From Candidatus Zhuqueibacterota bacterium (GTDB lineage: Bacteria > Zhuqueibacterota > Zhuqueibacteria > Oceanimicrobiales > Oceanimicrobiaceae): a stretch of 64,000 nt of DNA. Positions 10,201-18,166 of the stretch are shown here, in pieces. How positions within the stretch are numbered: position 1 is the stretch's first letter; every line of letters starts with the position of its first letter. The stretch is from assembly GCA_029261995.1 (NCBI GenBank), contig JAJDAF010000026.1, positions 58,298 through 122,297 of the forward strand. Reading direction: 5' to 3'. Under the pieces are notes generated by a model. The model was not told where the DNA came from. It saw only the letters and a program-made list of their open reading frames with translations, and did no database searches. A program made the translations under genes and the position numbers.

Positions 10201-11392
10201 AAATCGTAACTTTCAGAGCGGCATTTTGTTCGAAGTACTCGACAAAATCCTCATCATCAAAAAGTTTCTTGACCAGGGTGAAGCTGACTTCGATACTCTT
10301 GCGCTTGATAATTCGGGTTGGCTGAATTAAAACAAGGTTGTCGCGGTCGAAACCAGAAAGACTGCTATTCTCCGCCCCGAGCAGCACCGGGCGAATGGCG
10401 GCCGGTGAATCGAGCTGCCATTCCAGAGCTGAGGCAATGGAGGTCACCGGGATTCCCTGCTCGTCGCCTCCTAGTACCGCAGCCAACTGCCGAAATGTTT
10501 CTTGCTGGCGTCTGGTGTCCCGCCCCATTTGTAATTTTTCAATTTCCATAGCAGTCTCGATCTGCTCGACACTCGCTGGGTTGTGGCCATGTTCGTCTAT
10601 GAGCGCCACGCTTTGCGATTCATTGATGTTGACGGACAACCATGAGCGCGACTCCCACGGGTAGATGAGTTCGAGAATAGAAAACACCTCTCCCAAATGA
10701 TAGTTGGTGAAGAAGTGGTCCCGCGGTCCTGGCTTGGCGCCCTTTTGAATCTTAACTTCGTTATGGCCGCCTTCCCAATAGAAATCGTGATTGTTACAGA
10801 TAACGGGGATACCGAGATACTCGGAAATGAAGGCAAGCGCCAGAGCCAGGGAGACGTTACCGGGATTTGAGTTGGTGTTGATAAGATAAAGGAGCCGGAT
10901 GCCGTTGACTTCGATGTAGCGGCCGAGTTTCTCGGAAATGACCAGAACTTCCCGCCAGAACTTCAGAATCAACTCATTGTAAACCTCGCCGCCGCGCTCC
11001 AGTTTTTCGTGGAAGAAGTCATGATAAAGCGGCCAATTGTCAAAGCTTGCAAGCTCATCAAGCTGGAATCGCTTGGCATCCGGAAGCAAAAAGAGTTCAC
11101 CCTGTTCGTGAAACTCACCGGCGATGTAATGCAGGTCAATCTCACCCAGAACTTCTTTCAGCGCCTTGGCGTATTTTTGAGCCTCCATCGAGGCGCCATC
11201 GACCGAGTAGAAAAAAGATACGAATCCTACGCCGCCAGTCGAAACCGTCCTGGCAAAATCATCATAAGAACCCAGAAAATGCGCCGACGGCACGGACCGG
11301 TTCTCGCGGAAACGGTCGATGAATAACCCGAGATCAAACCAGGTTTTCACCTCTTCCGCCCGTAGAATGGACATCATCGCGTTGACATTCAT
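7244..11392 (-). CDS. Giant fusion: GT4-like glycosyltransferase + phosphodiester glycosidase domain
   Basis: About 1,382 residues. The ATG at 11392 has AAGAAGGA nine bases upstream; a TTG at 11401 is an alternative. Numbering from the TTG, residues 1-580 are a GT-B glycosyltransferase. It shares ICNNHDFYWEGG (201-212) with the two neighbouring transferases, has the nucleotide-binding side VLIQPTRIIKRKS (357-369), and an E-x7-E element in ETEGRGLPIIEAAASG (475-490). Residues about 590-1050 match nothing I recognise. Residues about 1080-1385 look like the NAGPA/DUF2233 phosphodiester glycosidase domain: AWNGGYILN, AVEAGPQLLMDGE, GPKIAIGIDRQGQL, and the hallmark GFDPGGSSTLVV at 1339-1350. Known: that family hydrolyses sugar-phosphodiester bonds. 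There is no signal peptide, so both activities would be cytoplasmic. Function inferred only at domain level. Confidence 0.85.
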   Translation of the reverse strand: MNVNAMMSILRAEEVKTWFDLGLFIDRFRENRSVPSAHFLGSYDDFARTVSTGGVGFVSFFYSVDGASMEAQKYAKALKEVLGEIDLHYIAGEFHEQGELFLLPDAKRFQLDELASFDNWPLYHDFFHEKLERGGEVYNELILKFWREVLVISEKLGRYIEVNGIRLLYLINTNSNPGNVSLALALAFISEYLGIPVICNNHDFYWEGGHNEVKIQKGAKPGPRDHFFTNYHLGEVFSILELIYPWESRSWLSVNINESQSVALIDEHGHNPASVEQIETAMEIEKLQMGRDTRRQQETFRQLAAVLGGDEQGIPVTSIASALEWQLDSPAAIRPVLLGAENSSLSGFDRDNLVLIQPTRIIKRKSIEVSFTLVKKLFDDEDFVEYFEQNAALKVTILVTGPIATGHLKYFERVLEEFDRFILTMNPGYKKRVFLGFLFSEYDRPSFRAKHEAPISFREVFGIASLILLPSETEGRGLPIIEAAASGLPVFCRRYEPHAVYAHVIGEHLPKSDRLQVIDFTDPKLSDDVIEQVKHQLFSPKAFENANQHNRAVVEMRYSFAALVLAFSRLLHKLYMQMTSEPDAARLAKWSLDKYAAHIRANSEVVRDLLKTENRQYLPGYGQMAFMLFLKSLIDPSYFRVEEKRIRGTAMQYAKALVDGTPDPSPTDVEMVHQFYNAVDSVFRHRDGEIETRIDHSLAYRHRNKVHYPYRDLTPQELTGVVNFLYNRIASPPPVLKIAAVENISENWSDNISAMNDNAALAIDHLEELESRLEANIPIALFPGRHIELELESFVLYPVRKRLKLAPDERIHPRFFDRVDLAPIYIIQHGQSLGSSVTADVLRSHVYYRGSSELKLLFEYGICRIVASQQHCVGIHFREVGPAVAKALKRVRDDGGVLISSGDNAAMMTDIVDLDRFHIGKVTHAVAERIMGIPQGSAYVQWVPPGLRFTLAYPTPVQTAKDLSAALKSFRFKRLCDAMGENRVLQVLKTDAEQKGTPVRAVLRKLEHSEQKESDVEHTSLNGIYSDGLPWAGVLARLNVRGPEKKWRFAVLAATDRPKTVLQFVEEFGQENGELAKVAWNGGYILNPELVGKLGIPETFIGSPLGFIVSEGKLLSPPLFNKPAFIVKPDGGLQVRRVNCSQGITIADSGGTLSFGPDSYNLDLPNEKPCFYDLLYKNDSVLGDGRVVVRLAGNKIKELVTTSSSEKVPVLPVGLTLSLQPGDLPKSWTPGLELDIKMSGWDEIESAVEAGPQLLMDGEVCIDMPCEGWKTRNSIRTQAARLDFTDMRGPKIAIGIDRQGQLSILAVNGRIRESVGATHYDMAEILKSLGMVRAMGFDPGGSSTLVVDNKTLNISPYNAEYEQDIYSLPPEPRAVANAIVVW

Positions 11393-11629
11393 TGGCAACA
11401 ATCCTTCTTGATTGAAGGCGACCCACCAGATGCAGGCAGATCACCTCGTGAAGACGCATCCGTGTCACATGAGTGCGCTCGAATCTCAGATACTTCTAAC
11501 TCAATTAAGAAGAATTGCGAAATTGTGCAAGATATTAATTGTGGTCGCCGCCTTTGCGATGACATGCGCCATCAAACGCCGCGCGCATCTGGGGAAAATG
11601 GCAATGATGCCGGAAAGAATTTGGGAGAG

Positions 11630-12907
11630 CTACAGCTTGTAGAACAGGATCTCCAGCTTTTCGCGCAAGACGTCGTAAGAAAAATGGGTGCGGCCCAGCA
11701 AGTAATTGTAGTCCGCGATTTCGTTTCGCAGCTTTTCATTGTGAATGATGCGGTCCATTTCGGTGACGGCGTCATCCGTGAGCGTGCTTTCTTCAATCAT
11801 CACAGTGCGAAAGCCCTTGCTGCCAATATCACGCTCGAAAACGGGCTGGTAGTTGTTCACGAAGATCGGTGTTTTGGAAAGCACTGCCTCCACAAAGGCA
11901 TTGCCAAATCCCTCGTATCTACTGAAATAGGTGCAGGCAGTGGCATGAGCATAGGCGTCTGAGAGAGAGTAAACCTTCTCGCCATCCAGATTTGTGGCCC
12001 GCTCATTCAAAATGCGGCGGTAGGCAAAAATGACGCGGTCGTCCAGCCCTCTTTTGCTGATATTTTGAATAAGCTCTTTGAAGTAGCCTTTGCGCTCATC
12101 GTCCGCGGCGCTGCCGGTGATGACGAGCTTCACTCGCTTGTCATCCAGACGTTCGATAAGCTCCAGAGCGGTTTCGATGCCCTTCCTGCGCACGATGCGA
12201 GTAATCTGGAACAGGGGGATGTCGCCACGCTTGAGGCCGATTGCGCCGCGCAAATCCCGGTTGTAGTCATCTTTCTCGCCAAACGGCTGAGTGAAATCCA
12301 TCACGTTTGGCACCAGCACGGAATCTATCTCAAACTTCTCCTTCAGGAAGTTCTTGCTGTAGGTGTTGATCACCGCATGCCTGGCATGTTTGATCTGTAG
12401 AGGAAAAGTCGATTTGGTCAGTTCTTCGATCTCCGGGAAAGGCGTGCCGTAGCGGGTTCCGCGCTCCCAGTGAAAATCGTGGTCATGACAGATAATGCGC
12501 ATGCCGGTGTTCTCAACCAACTTCTTGATCGCCATGCCAAGAGAGAGATGGGCCGGCAGGGCGCTGGCATTCTGAGAAATGATGACCTCAATTCTGTTTT
12601 GCATCACCCACTGGAACATCTGGATGGCGAGGTCGTCCGACGCCCGGTACAAGTGGTCGAGCAACTCTGCCGGCTCTTCCCTTGGAAAGAAGAAGGCTCG
12701 GTTTTGCTCCCACTCGCAATTTGGCGAAAAAAACGACATGTTGGGAATCAGAGTTTCATGCTCACCCCCGAGAAGCGATTTCCTGTACTGCCCGGACAGC
12801 ATGAAGACTTCATGTCCCATTTCCTGCAGAATCTTGATCCACTTCTCCGTCTCCAGAGCAACGCCGTCAACGTCCCCAAAGCGACCGATGATTATTCCGA
12901 CCCTCAT
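11630..12907 (-). CDS. GT4-like glycosyltransferase, paralogue B
   Basis: 425 residues from the ATG at 12907, preceded by AGGGA. The frame extends upstream to 13015, but the shorter form matches the neighbouring paralogue exactly in length and in its first residues (MRVGIIIGRFGDVDGVALE against MKIGIIIGRIGDVDGVALE). The GT-B fold is visible: a Gly-rich first strand and loop, ICHDHDFHWERGTRY in the N-lobe, the hinge FQITRIVRRKGIETALEL, LVITGSAADDERKGY, and an E-x7-E donor-binding element in RYEGFGNAFVEAVLS. Known: GT4 enzymes are retaining transferases using nucleotide-sugar donors. Acceptor and product cannot be read. A 250-bp gap separates it from the upstream paralogue. Confidence 0.87.
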   Translation of the reverse strand: MRVGIIIGRFGDVDGVALETEKWIKILQEMGHEVFMLSGQYRKSLLGGEHETLIPNMSFFSPNCEWEQNRAFFFPREEPAELLDHLYRASDDLAIQMFQWVMQNRIEVIISQNASALPAHLSLGMAIKKLVENTGMRIICHDHDFHWERGTRYGTPFPEIEELTKSTFPLQIKHARHAVINTYSKNFLKEKFEIDSVLVPNVMDFTQPFGEKDDYNRDLRGAIGLKRGDIPLFQITRIVRRKGIETALELIERLDDKRVKLVITGSAADDERKGYFKELIQNISKRGLDDRVIFAYRRILNERATNLDGEKVYSLSDAYAHATACTYFSRYEGFGNAFVEAVLSKTPIFVNNYQPVFERDIGSKGFRTVMIEESTLTDDAVTEMDRIIHNEKLRNEIADYNYLLGRTHFSYDVLREKLEILFYKL

Positions 12908-13157
12908 GGCAGTCCCTGACGCGGCAGAGCCGCAAATTAGACATTCAAAATTACGAATTCCAAATGGCAAGACCCCAAACACATCATAGGCTGAAGAAAA
13001 ACCAAGCCTTGCCAAGCATGAACAGGGTTTGGTCTTGCAAGGTGCTAACCCTTAGAATCGATAGTATGCAAACGAATGAACAAGGTCAAGTCTGGAAGCG
13101 CGGGAAGCGACCCCGGCGAGTGGGAGATCTTAGATGAGCAGGGCGGCAGAGGATCCG

Positions 13158-14435
13158 TCAAAGGTTGTAGAACAGAGTTTCCATTTTCTCGCGCAAAACA
13201 TCATAGGAAAAATGGGTCCGTCCAAGCATGAAGTTGTATTCTCCGATTTCCTCTTGAAGTTTCTGGTTATGAATGATCTGGTCAACTTCGGCAACGGCTT
13301 CATCGGTCAGTTTGCTGTTCTCAATCATGACAGCCTTAAAGCCTTTGCTGCCGATGTCAGGCCAATAAACGGGCTCATAATTGTTGACGAAAATTGGTTT
13401 CTTCGCAAGCACTGCTTCAACAAAGGCATTGCCGAACCCTTCATACTTGCTAAAATAGGTACAGCCGGCGGCATGGGCATAAGCATCCGACAAAGAGTAG
13501 ACTTTCTCGTTGCGCTGGGCTTTGACGCGGTCGTTCAGAATTCTGCGATCTGCGAACACCACCCTGTCCTTGAGCTTGCGCTCATTGATGGTGTCGATCA
13601 ATTCTTTGTAGTAGCCCTTGCGCTCATCATCAGCGGCACTGCCGGTGACAACCAACTTGACCGCTTTGTCATCAAGGCGGTCCACAAGTTCGAGGGCCGT
13701 CTCAATGCCTTTTCTCCGGACAATTCTCGTGATCTGAAACAGCGGGATGTCGTCGTTAGATAGCTCCAGACTCTCCAGCAGGTCGGCGTTGAAGTCGTCG
13801 AGTTCCCCGTAAGGCTGATCAAAGTCCATGACATTGGGCACGAGAACTGCATCCATCTTGTATCGTTCGCGCAAGAAGTTTTTGCCATAGGTGTTGATGA
13901 CAGCATGTCGTGCGTGTGGAATCTGTAGCGGAAAGGTCTCTTCGATGATTGAGCGTACTTCAGGAAACGGCGTGTCGTATCGACCGCCGCGCTCCCAATG
14001 AAAATCGTGGTCATGGCAGATGATTCGGATACCCGTATTTTCCACCAGCTTCTTGATCGCCATACCCAGAGAGAGATGGGCTGGCAGAGCGGAGGCGTTC
14101 TCGGAAATAACGACATCGATCTTGTTGGCCATTATCCACGTGAACATCTCAACCGCCAACTCATCCGAGGTGTCATGTAAATGCCTGAGCAGCTCAGAGG
14201 GCTCATCAGGCGGAAAAAAGAAGGCGCGGTTCTGTTCCCATTCACAGTTCGGCGAGAAGAAGGACAGATTGGGAATCAGGGTCTGGCGGTCACTCCGGAC
14301 CACTGGCTTGGTAAACCGACCGGAAAGAATGAAGACCTCATGACCCAATTCATGCAGAATCTTAATCCACTTCTCCGTCTCAAGTGCAACGCCATCGACA
14401 TCGCCAATCCGACCGATTATAATTCCAATCTTCAT
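13158..14435 (-). CDS. GT4-like glycosyltransferase, paralogue A
   Basis: 425 residues, collinear over the full length with the downstream gene and clearly the product of a tandem duplication. Landmarks: MKIGIIIGRIGDVDGVALE at the N-terminus, IICHDHDFHWERG (138-150), FQITRIVRRKGIE (233-245), TGSAADDERKGYYKE (264-278) and the E332-x7-E340 pair in KYEGFGNAFVEAVLA. The absence of a signal peptide or membrane segment suggests a soluble cytoplasmic enzyme. It is the first gene of the minus-strand cluster. Retention of all catalytic landmarks in both copies suggests both are active, perhaps on successive acceptors; this is inference. Confidence 0.87.
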   Translation of the reverse strand: MKIGIIIGRIGDVDGVALETEKWIKILHELGHEVFILSGRFTKPVVRSDRQTLIPNLSFFSPNCEWEQNRAFFFPPDEPSELLRHLHDTSDELAVEMFTWIMANKIDVVISENASALPAHLSLGMAIKKLVENTGIRIICHDHDFHWERGGRYDTPFPEVRSIIEETFPLQIPHARHAVINTYGKNFLRERYKMDAVLVPNVMDFDQPYGELDDFNADLLESLELSNDDIPLFQITRIVRRKGIETALELVDRLDDKAVKLVVTGSAADDERKGYYKELIDTINERKLKDRVVFADRRILNDRVKAQRNEKVYSLSDAYAHAAGCTYFSKYEGFGNAFVEAVLAKKPIFVNNYEPVYWPDIGSKGFKAVMIENSKLTDEAVAEVDQIIHNQKLQEEIGEYNFMLGRTHFSYDVLREKMETLFYNL

Positions 14436-14928
14436 TGTCTTTTTCCAGATGCGTATTCGAGTTGAACAACGAGCCAGTTAGAACCGATTACAGAAAAACT
14501 CACAGATAATATGTAGGCCTCGCAACATTTGAGCGTGTTTACAGAAACAATATCGGCATAGCCCTTAATCTGACAACAATTTTTTCGCTGGTTGTACAGT
14601 TTTTTAACATAAGGTCTCGAGCAGCCTGATCGGGGCCAGTCGCCTGCCTGAAACTCATGAACCCGCTGTGCACCCGGCATGGATATTGTTATGGATATGT
14701 AACATTTCTTAAAAATTGTTCAATAATAAAGATGCTTGTTTTAAATATCAAGCACTTTTTGCATCTTCATGGTTGATAGAGTATCGCGACAAGTAAGGCA
14801 TTCTAAGAAGACTGCCGAGGTGGACAATGTTTTTGAGTGAAGTGTCAGGAGGCCGAGGGCCGCACATGCCCGAGAGTCATATTGGAATTCCTAAGGAATT
14901 TGCGGCTATCTGAGGACGGTATCGAGGT
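14436..14928. other. Intergenic region between LysR gene and glycosyltransferase cluster
   Basis: No supported gene. It contains a hairpin (14733-14754) that may end the LysR transcript. On the minus strand a weak TTGAAC (14718-14723) and TACATA (14696-14701) pair, 16 bp apart, could promote the glycosyltransferase cluster about 260 bp downstream. The promoter reading is tentative. Confidence 0.4.
14728..14760 (-). terminator. Possible terminator of the LysR gene
   Basis: TGCTTG (14733-14738) and CAAGCA (14749-14754) form a 6-bp stem with a 10-base AT-rich loop. On the minus strand it is followed by TCTTTATTATT; on the plus strand by CTTTTT. It lies about 170 bp past the LysR stop. The stem is short, so confidence is modest. 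Confidence 0.35.
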
Positions 14929-15825
14929 TCACGCAATGGGGTGCTTTTGCATGTGGTCAATGAAGCACTGCACGTATTTGGGCATGCTGTCGTTGTTGAC
15001 GGTCACGGCATACCAGGTCCGCCGTAGCCTTTCCGCCTCGAGCGGAATCGCCACCAACTTGCGAGACTTGAGGTAGGGCTTGGCCGCCCACTGCGCCATG
15101 ACCGTGATGCCGATGTTGGCGGCGACCATTTCAATGATGGCCTCGGTGAGCTGAATTTTGGAAACCCTGGCGGGGGTCACGCCATAGGGAATCAGGACGC
15201 GCTGAAAGATATCAAGCACTTCCATGGGGGCCGTGTAACAGATAAGATGTTCCTTCGAAAAATCCTGCGCAGAAATTTTGGCCTTTCCAGCCAGCGCGTG
15301 CTCCGCGTTGACGATGACCATAAGCTCATCATTAAACAAGCGCGTGTATTTTAGGGTGTTGCTATCGTCTTGTTCAGTAAGACAACTGACGATGGCGACA
15401 TCCAGTTTGCCTTCGAGCAGGTACTGCTTGGGGTGTCGCGTGCCCTCGGCAACTATGTCGATGTTGATATTCTTGAAGGTCTTATGGTAGGATTTTAGCA
15501 GAGCAGGAAGCCAGTGATAGACCGTGTAGCATTCGGTGCTGATTCTTAACGTTCCGGCGTCGCCGGAAACATATTGCCGGACATCGTTTTCAGTTTTCTC
15601 CAACTCGCACAGCACGTGCTCGGCAGCTTGCAAAACGCGACGACCGGCCTGAGTCAGCACCATCTTCTTGTTGAGCCTCTGGAACATCGGGGTTTCGAAC
15701 TGTGTCTCCAACTCGCGAAGCTGATGGCTCAGTGCCGACTGTGACAGAAAAAGTCTCTTGCCGGCGCCAGTCAGGCTCCCCTCCTCGGAGACGGTCTTAA
15801 TCAAGCGCAGGTGTCTTATTTCCAA
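14929..15825 (-). CDS. LysR-family transcriptional regulator, MetR-like
   Basis: 298 residues from the TTG at 15825, seven bases after GGGAG. The frame is open to 15963, with an ATG at 15861, but starting at TTG gives MEIRHLRLIKTVSEEGSL, which aligns with the start of MetR-type regulators. The winged helix-turn-helix spans about residues 17-38 (SLTGAGKRLFLSQSALSHQL). The rest is the two-lobed co-inducer domain, with STECYTVYHWLPALLKSY resembling the MetR effector region. Known: LysR proteins bind as tetramers and often control a divergent gene. Here the divergent neighbour is the split DUF5916 gene, and an inverted repeat lies between them. The target and effector are inferred at most. Confidence 0.88.
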   Translation of the reverse strand: MEIRHLRLIKTVSEEGSLTGAGKRLFLSQSALSHQLRELETQFETPMFQRLNKKMVLTQAGRRVLQAAEHVLCELEKTENDVRQYVSGDAGTLRISTECYTVYHWLPALLKSYHKTFKNINIDIVAEGTRHPKQYLLEGKLDVAIVSCLTEQDDSNTLKYTRLFNDELMVIVNAEHALAGKAKISAQDFSKEHLICYTAPMEVLDIFQRVLIPYGVTPARVSKIQLTEAIIEMVAANIGITVMAQWAAKPYLKSRKLVAIPLEAERLRRTWYAVTVNNDSMPKYVQCFIDHMQKHPIA

Positions 15826-15884
15826 TAGCCAACTCCCATTATCACTCCTAATACATTCCATTAAAACAATGAACGCGACTAATG

Positions 15885-15899
15885 TACGATATTGTCGTA
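15885..15899. promoter_or_regulatory. Inverted repeat TACGA-N5-TCGTA, candidate LysR operator
   Basis: A perfect 5-bp dyad in the 122-bp divergent region between the LysR gene and the DUF5916 gene. LysR proteins commonly bind interrupted dyads of the T-N11-A kind in such positions. A TATATT hexamer (15898-15903) overlaps its right arm. Confidence 0.35.
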
Positions 15900-15947
15900 T
15901 ATTGCGCAACAAAGAAATTACTGAGTGTTGTCTCAACGGGAGAAAAT

Positions 15948-16286
15948 ATGCTTCTCTTACCACTGAAGATCAGTCTGCTTGTGCTGCTATCCGGAACGCC
16001 GGGGGTGGACACGACGGCTACCGCAAAACCCTTTGTGCTGCAACGCTTGACAGCGCCAATCGTTCTCGACGGCTTCAGCGACGAAGCAGCGTGGCGCGAT
16101 GTCAAACCGCTACCGATGACGATGTTCACGCCAACCTTCAGGGGCGAGCCCACGGAGAGGACCGAGATTCGCGTCGCCTACGATGACGACAATATTTACA
16201 TTTCTGGACGTCTGTTTACGACTAATCCAGCTTCGATTCAGGCCAATTCTCTCATTAGAGATCTCGACAGGGCGGCGACTTTATGA
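15948..16286 (+). CDS. DUF5916/CBM9 outer-membrane protein, N-terminal fragment
   Basis: 113 codons from the ATG at 15948, which follows GGGAG by six bases. It encodes a signal peptide (MLLLPLKISLLVLLSG) and the first half of a CBM9-like domain: PIVLDGFSDEAAWRDVKPL and EIRVAYDDDNIYISGRLF. The frame ends at TGA (16284-16286) just after NSLIRDLDRAA. The expected continuation, DFMNLLLDTFNDNENFS, is found one frame over at 16274 onward. A single missing base near GGGCGGCGAC (16268-16278) would explain this. In intact relatives the two parts are one protein. The stop forms ATGA with the start of the next frame. Confidence 0.8.
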   Translation: MLLLPLKISLLVLLSGTPGVDTTATAKPFVLQRLTAPIVLDGFSDEAAWRDVKPLPMTMFTPTFRGEPTERTEIRVAYDDDNIYISGRLFTTNPASIQANSLIRDLDRAATL

Positions 16287-18160
16287 ACTTGTTATTGGAC
16301 ACATTCAATGACAATGAGAATTTCAGTGCCTTCGTGACGACTCCGGCCGGCAACCGACTTGATGCGGAAATCACCAACGACGCTGAAGGCGCGAACTTTT
16401 TCAACCAGAATTGGAACGGCTTCTGGGATGTCGCCGTGGCCGAAAATAAAAACGGCTGGTTTGCTGAGATGCGCATCCCGTTCGCGACTTTGCGGTTCCA
16501 GGACGACGACGGCAAGGTTGTCTTCGGCATGGTCGCCCACAGGCTAATCGGGCCTCGCAATGAGCGGATCACCTTCCCTGCGATTCCACCCAATTGGAGT
16601 GCGAGCCAGTGGAAAGCCTCGCAGGCGCAAGACGTGCTGCTGGAGGGTGTTTACAGCCGGCGTCCGTTTTTTCTGACGCCCTACCTGCTTGGCGGTCGGT
16701 CTCGCCTGAACACCCCGCAAGGAGAACCCGGCGGATTCACCCGGAAGACGGATACCAGCCGCGAGCTGGGATTTGATCTCAAAACCGCGCTGTCGAGCAA
16801 CCTCAACATCGATTTGACTGTGAATACAGATTTCGCGCAGGTGGAGGCAGACGACGAGCAAGTCAACATCACAAGATTCTCTTTGTTTTTCCCGGAACGA
16901 CGTCAGTTTTTCCAAGAACGGTCCGGTGTTTTTAGCTACCGTCTTGGTGACGTCAGCCGGCTGTTTCACAGCCGGCGAATCGGCTTGACAGACAACGAGC
17001 AGCCGCTGCGAATTTATGGTGGTTTGCGCACCGTCGGGCGAATTGGACAGTGGGATGTCGGCCTGCTGAATATGCAAACTGCCGGCCACGATAGCCTGCC
17101 ATCGGAGAATCTCGGGGTCGGCCGGATTCGCCGGCGGGTCCTCAATCCGTACAGTTACATCGGTGCAATGGCAACATCAAGGCTGGCGCAGGCCGGACGT
17201 TACAATCTTGCCTATGGTGCGGATGCACTGCTGCGGCTCTCCAAGGTTGACTACTTGACCCTGCGCTGGGCTCACACATTCGATGACAGCGATAGCGAGA
17301 CGTCCGCCGATTTCTTGAGCCGGGCCTACTCCTCGGCGGAATGGGAGCGTCGCGCCACAGTCGGGCTCGGGTCAAAGTTTGAAGTGCGTCGGGCACCGCG
17401 TCATTTCAGGCCAGGTCTCGGATTCAACCTTCGTCCGAATATCCTACTGCTGAACGGCCAGGTTTCCTGGGGTTGGTTGGCCGGGCCGTCTTCGCCGGCG
17501 TTTAAGCATCTTCCGTCACTAAAAGGACTCCTCTATCTACGCGACGACGACAACTCGTTCGAATCGGCAACGATGGAGCTGCGCTGGCGCACTGAATTCA
17601 AGCAGGGCGCTGCGGTGGAAGTCAACGCAATTAGGGACTACGACGATCTCAGGGAGCCGTTCGAACTGGCTTCTTCGGCGTTCATTCCGGAAGGCAGGCA
17701 TTCTTTTGACCAGGTTGGCGCCAAATACGTGGCTTCGGAAGGCGGCAGTTTGCGCGGCAGCGTCGCAATCACCGGCGGCAGTTATTACGACGGAAACCGA
17801 ATCTCGGGATCATTTTCTCCCGCTTGGAGCCCGTCGCGCCATCTGGAATTGAGCGGCGGTTATGAACTCAACCGGATTCGATTTCCGAAGCGATCGCAGA
17901 GATTAAATGCCCACGTTGTGAGGCTCCGGCTGGTTGCCGCCGCCAACACCCATCTCTCCGCAAGCTCCCTGATGCAATACAACAGCGTTGAGGATCGGGT
18001 GGTGGTAAATGCCAGGGTGCGCTACCACTTTCGCGAAGGTAACGATCTGCATCTCGTATTCAATGACCGCTATGACACCGCAGATGGGCCTCGCAACGGC
18101 ATCCCGCGTTCACTCAACCGCACTATGCTCATCAAATATACCTACACATTTATTCGGTGA
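16283..18160 (+). CDS. DUF5916 outer-membrane protein, main fragment
   Basis: 625 codons continuing the previous fragment in another frame. It starts inside the CBM9-like domain (MNLLLDTFNDNENFSAFVTT), has NGWFAEMRIPFATLRFQDDD, and then the DUF5916 barrel region (PYLLGGRSRLNT, NLNIDLTVNTDFAQVEADDE, LFFPERRQFFQERSGVF). It ends in a strand-like LIKYTYTFIR typical of an outer-membrane barrel. The start ATG overlaps the upstream stop as ATGA and has no good Shine-Dalgarno of its own, so expression would need re-initiation or frameshifting. Alone it lacks a signal peptide. It is either a decaying gene, a sequencing or assembly indel, or a real split. Known function of the family is uncertain. Confidence 0.85.
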   Translation: MNLLLDTFNDNENFSAFVTTPAGNRLDAEITNDAEGANFFNQNWNGFWDVAVAENKNGWFAEMRIPFATLRFQDDDGKVVFGMVAHRLIGPRNERITFPAIPPNWSASQWKASQAQDVLLEGVYSRRPFFLTPYLLGGRSRLNTPQGEPGGFTRKTDTSRELGFDLKTALSSNLNIDLTVNTDFAQVEADDEQVNITRFSLFFPERRQFFQERSGVFSYRLGDVSRLFHSRRIGLTDNEQPLRIYGGLRTVGRIGQWDVGLLNMQTAGHDSLPSENLGVGRIRRRVLNPYSYIGAMATSRLAQAGRYNLAYGADALLRLSKVDYLTLRWAHTFDDSDSETSADFLSRAYSSAEWERRATVGLGSKFEVRRAPRHFRPGLGFNLRPNILLLNGQVSWGWLAGPSSPAFKHLPSLKGLLYLRDDDNSFESATMELRWRTEFKQGAAVEVNAIRDYDDLREPFELASSAFIPEGRHSFDQVGAKYVASEGGSLRGSVAITGGSYYDGNRISGSFSPAWSPSRHLELSGGYELNRIRFPKRSQRLNAHVVRLRLVAAANTHLSASSLMQYNSVEDRVVVNARVRYHFREGNDLHLVFNDRYDTADGPRNGIPRSLNRTMLIKYTYTFIR

Positions 18161-18166
18161 GGGCAA

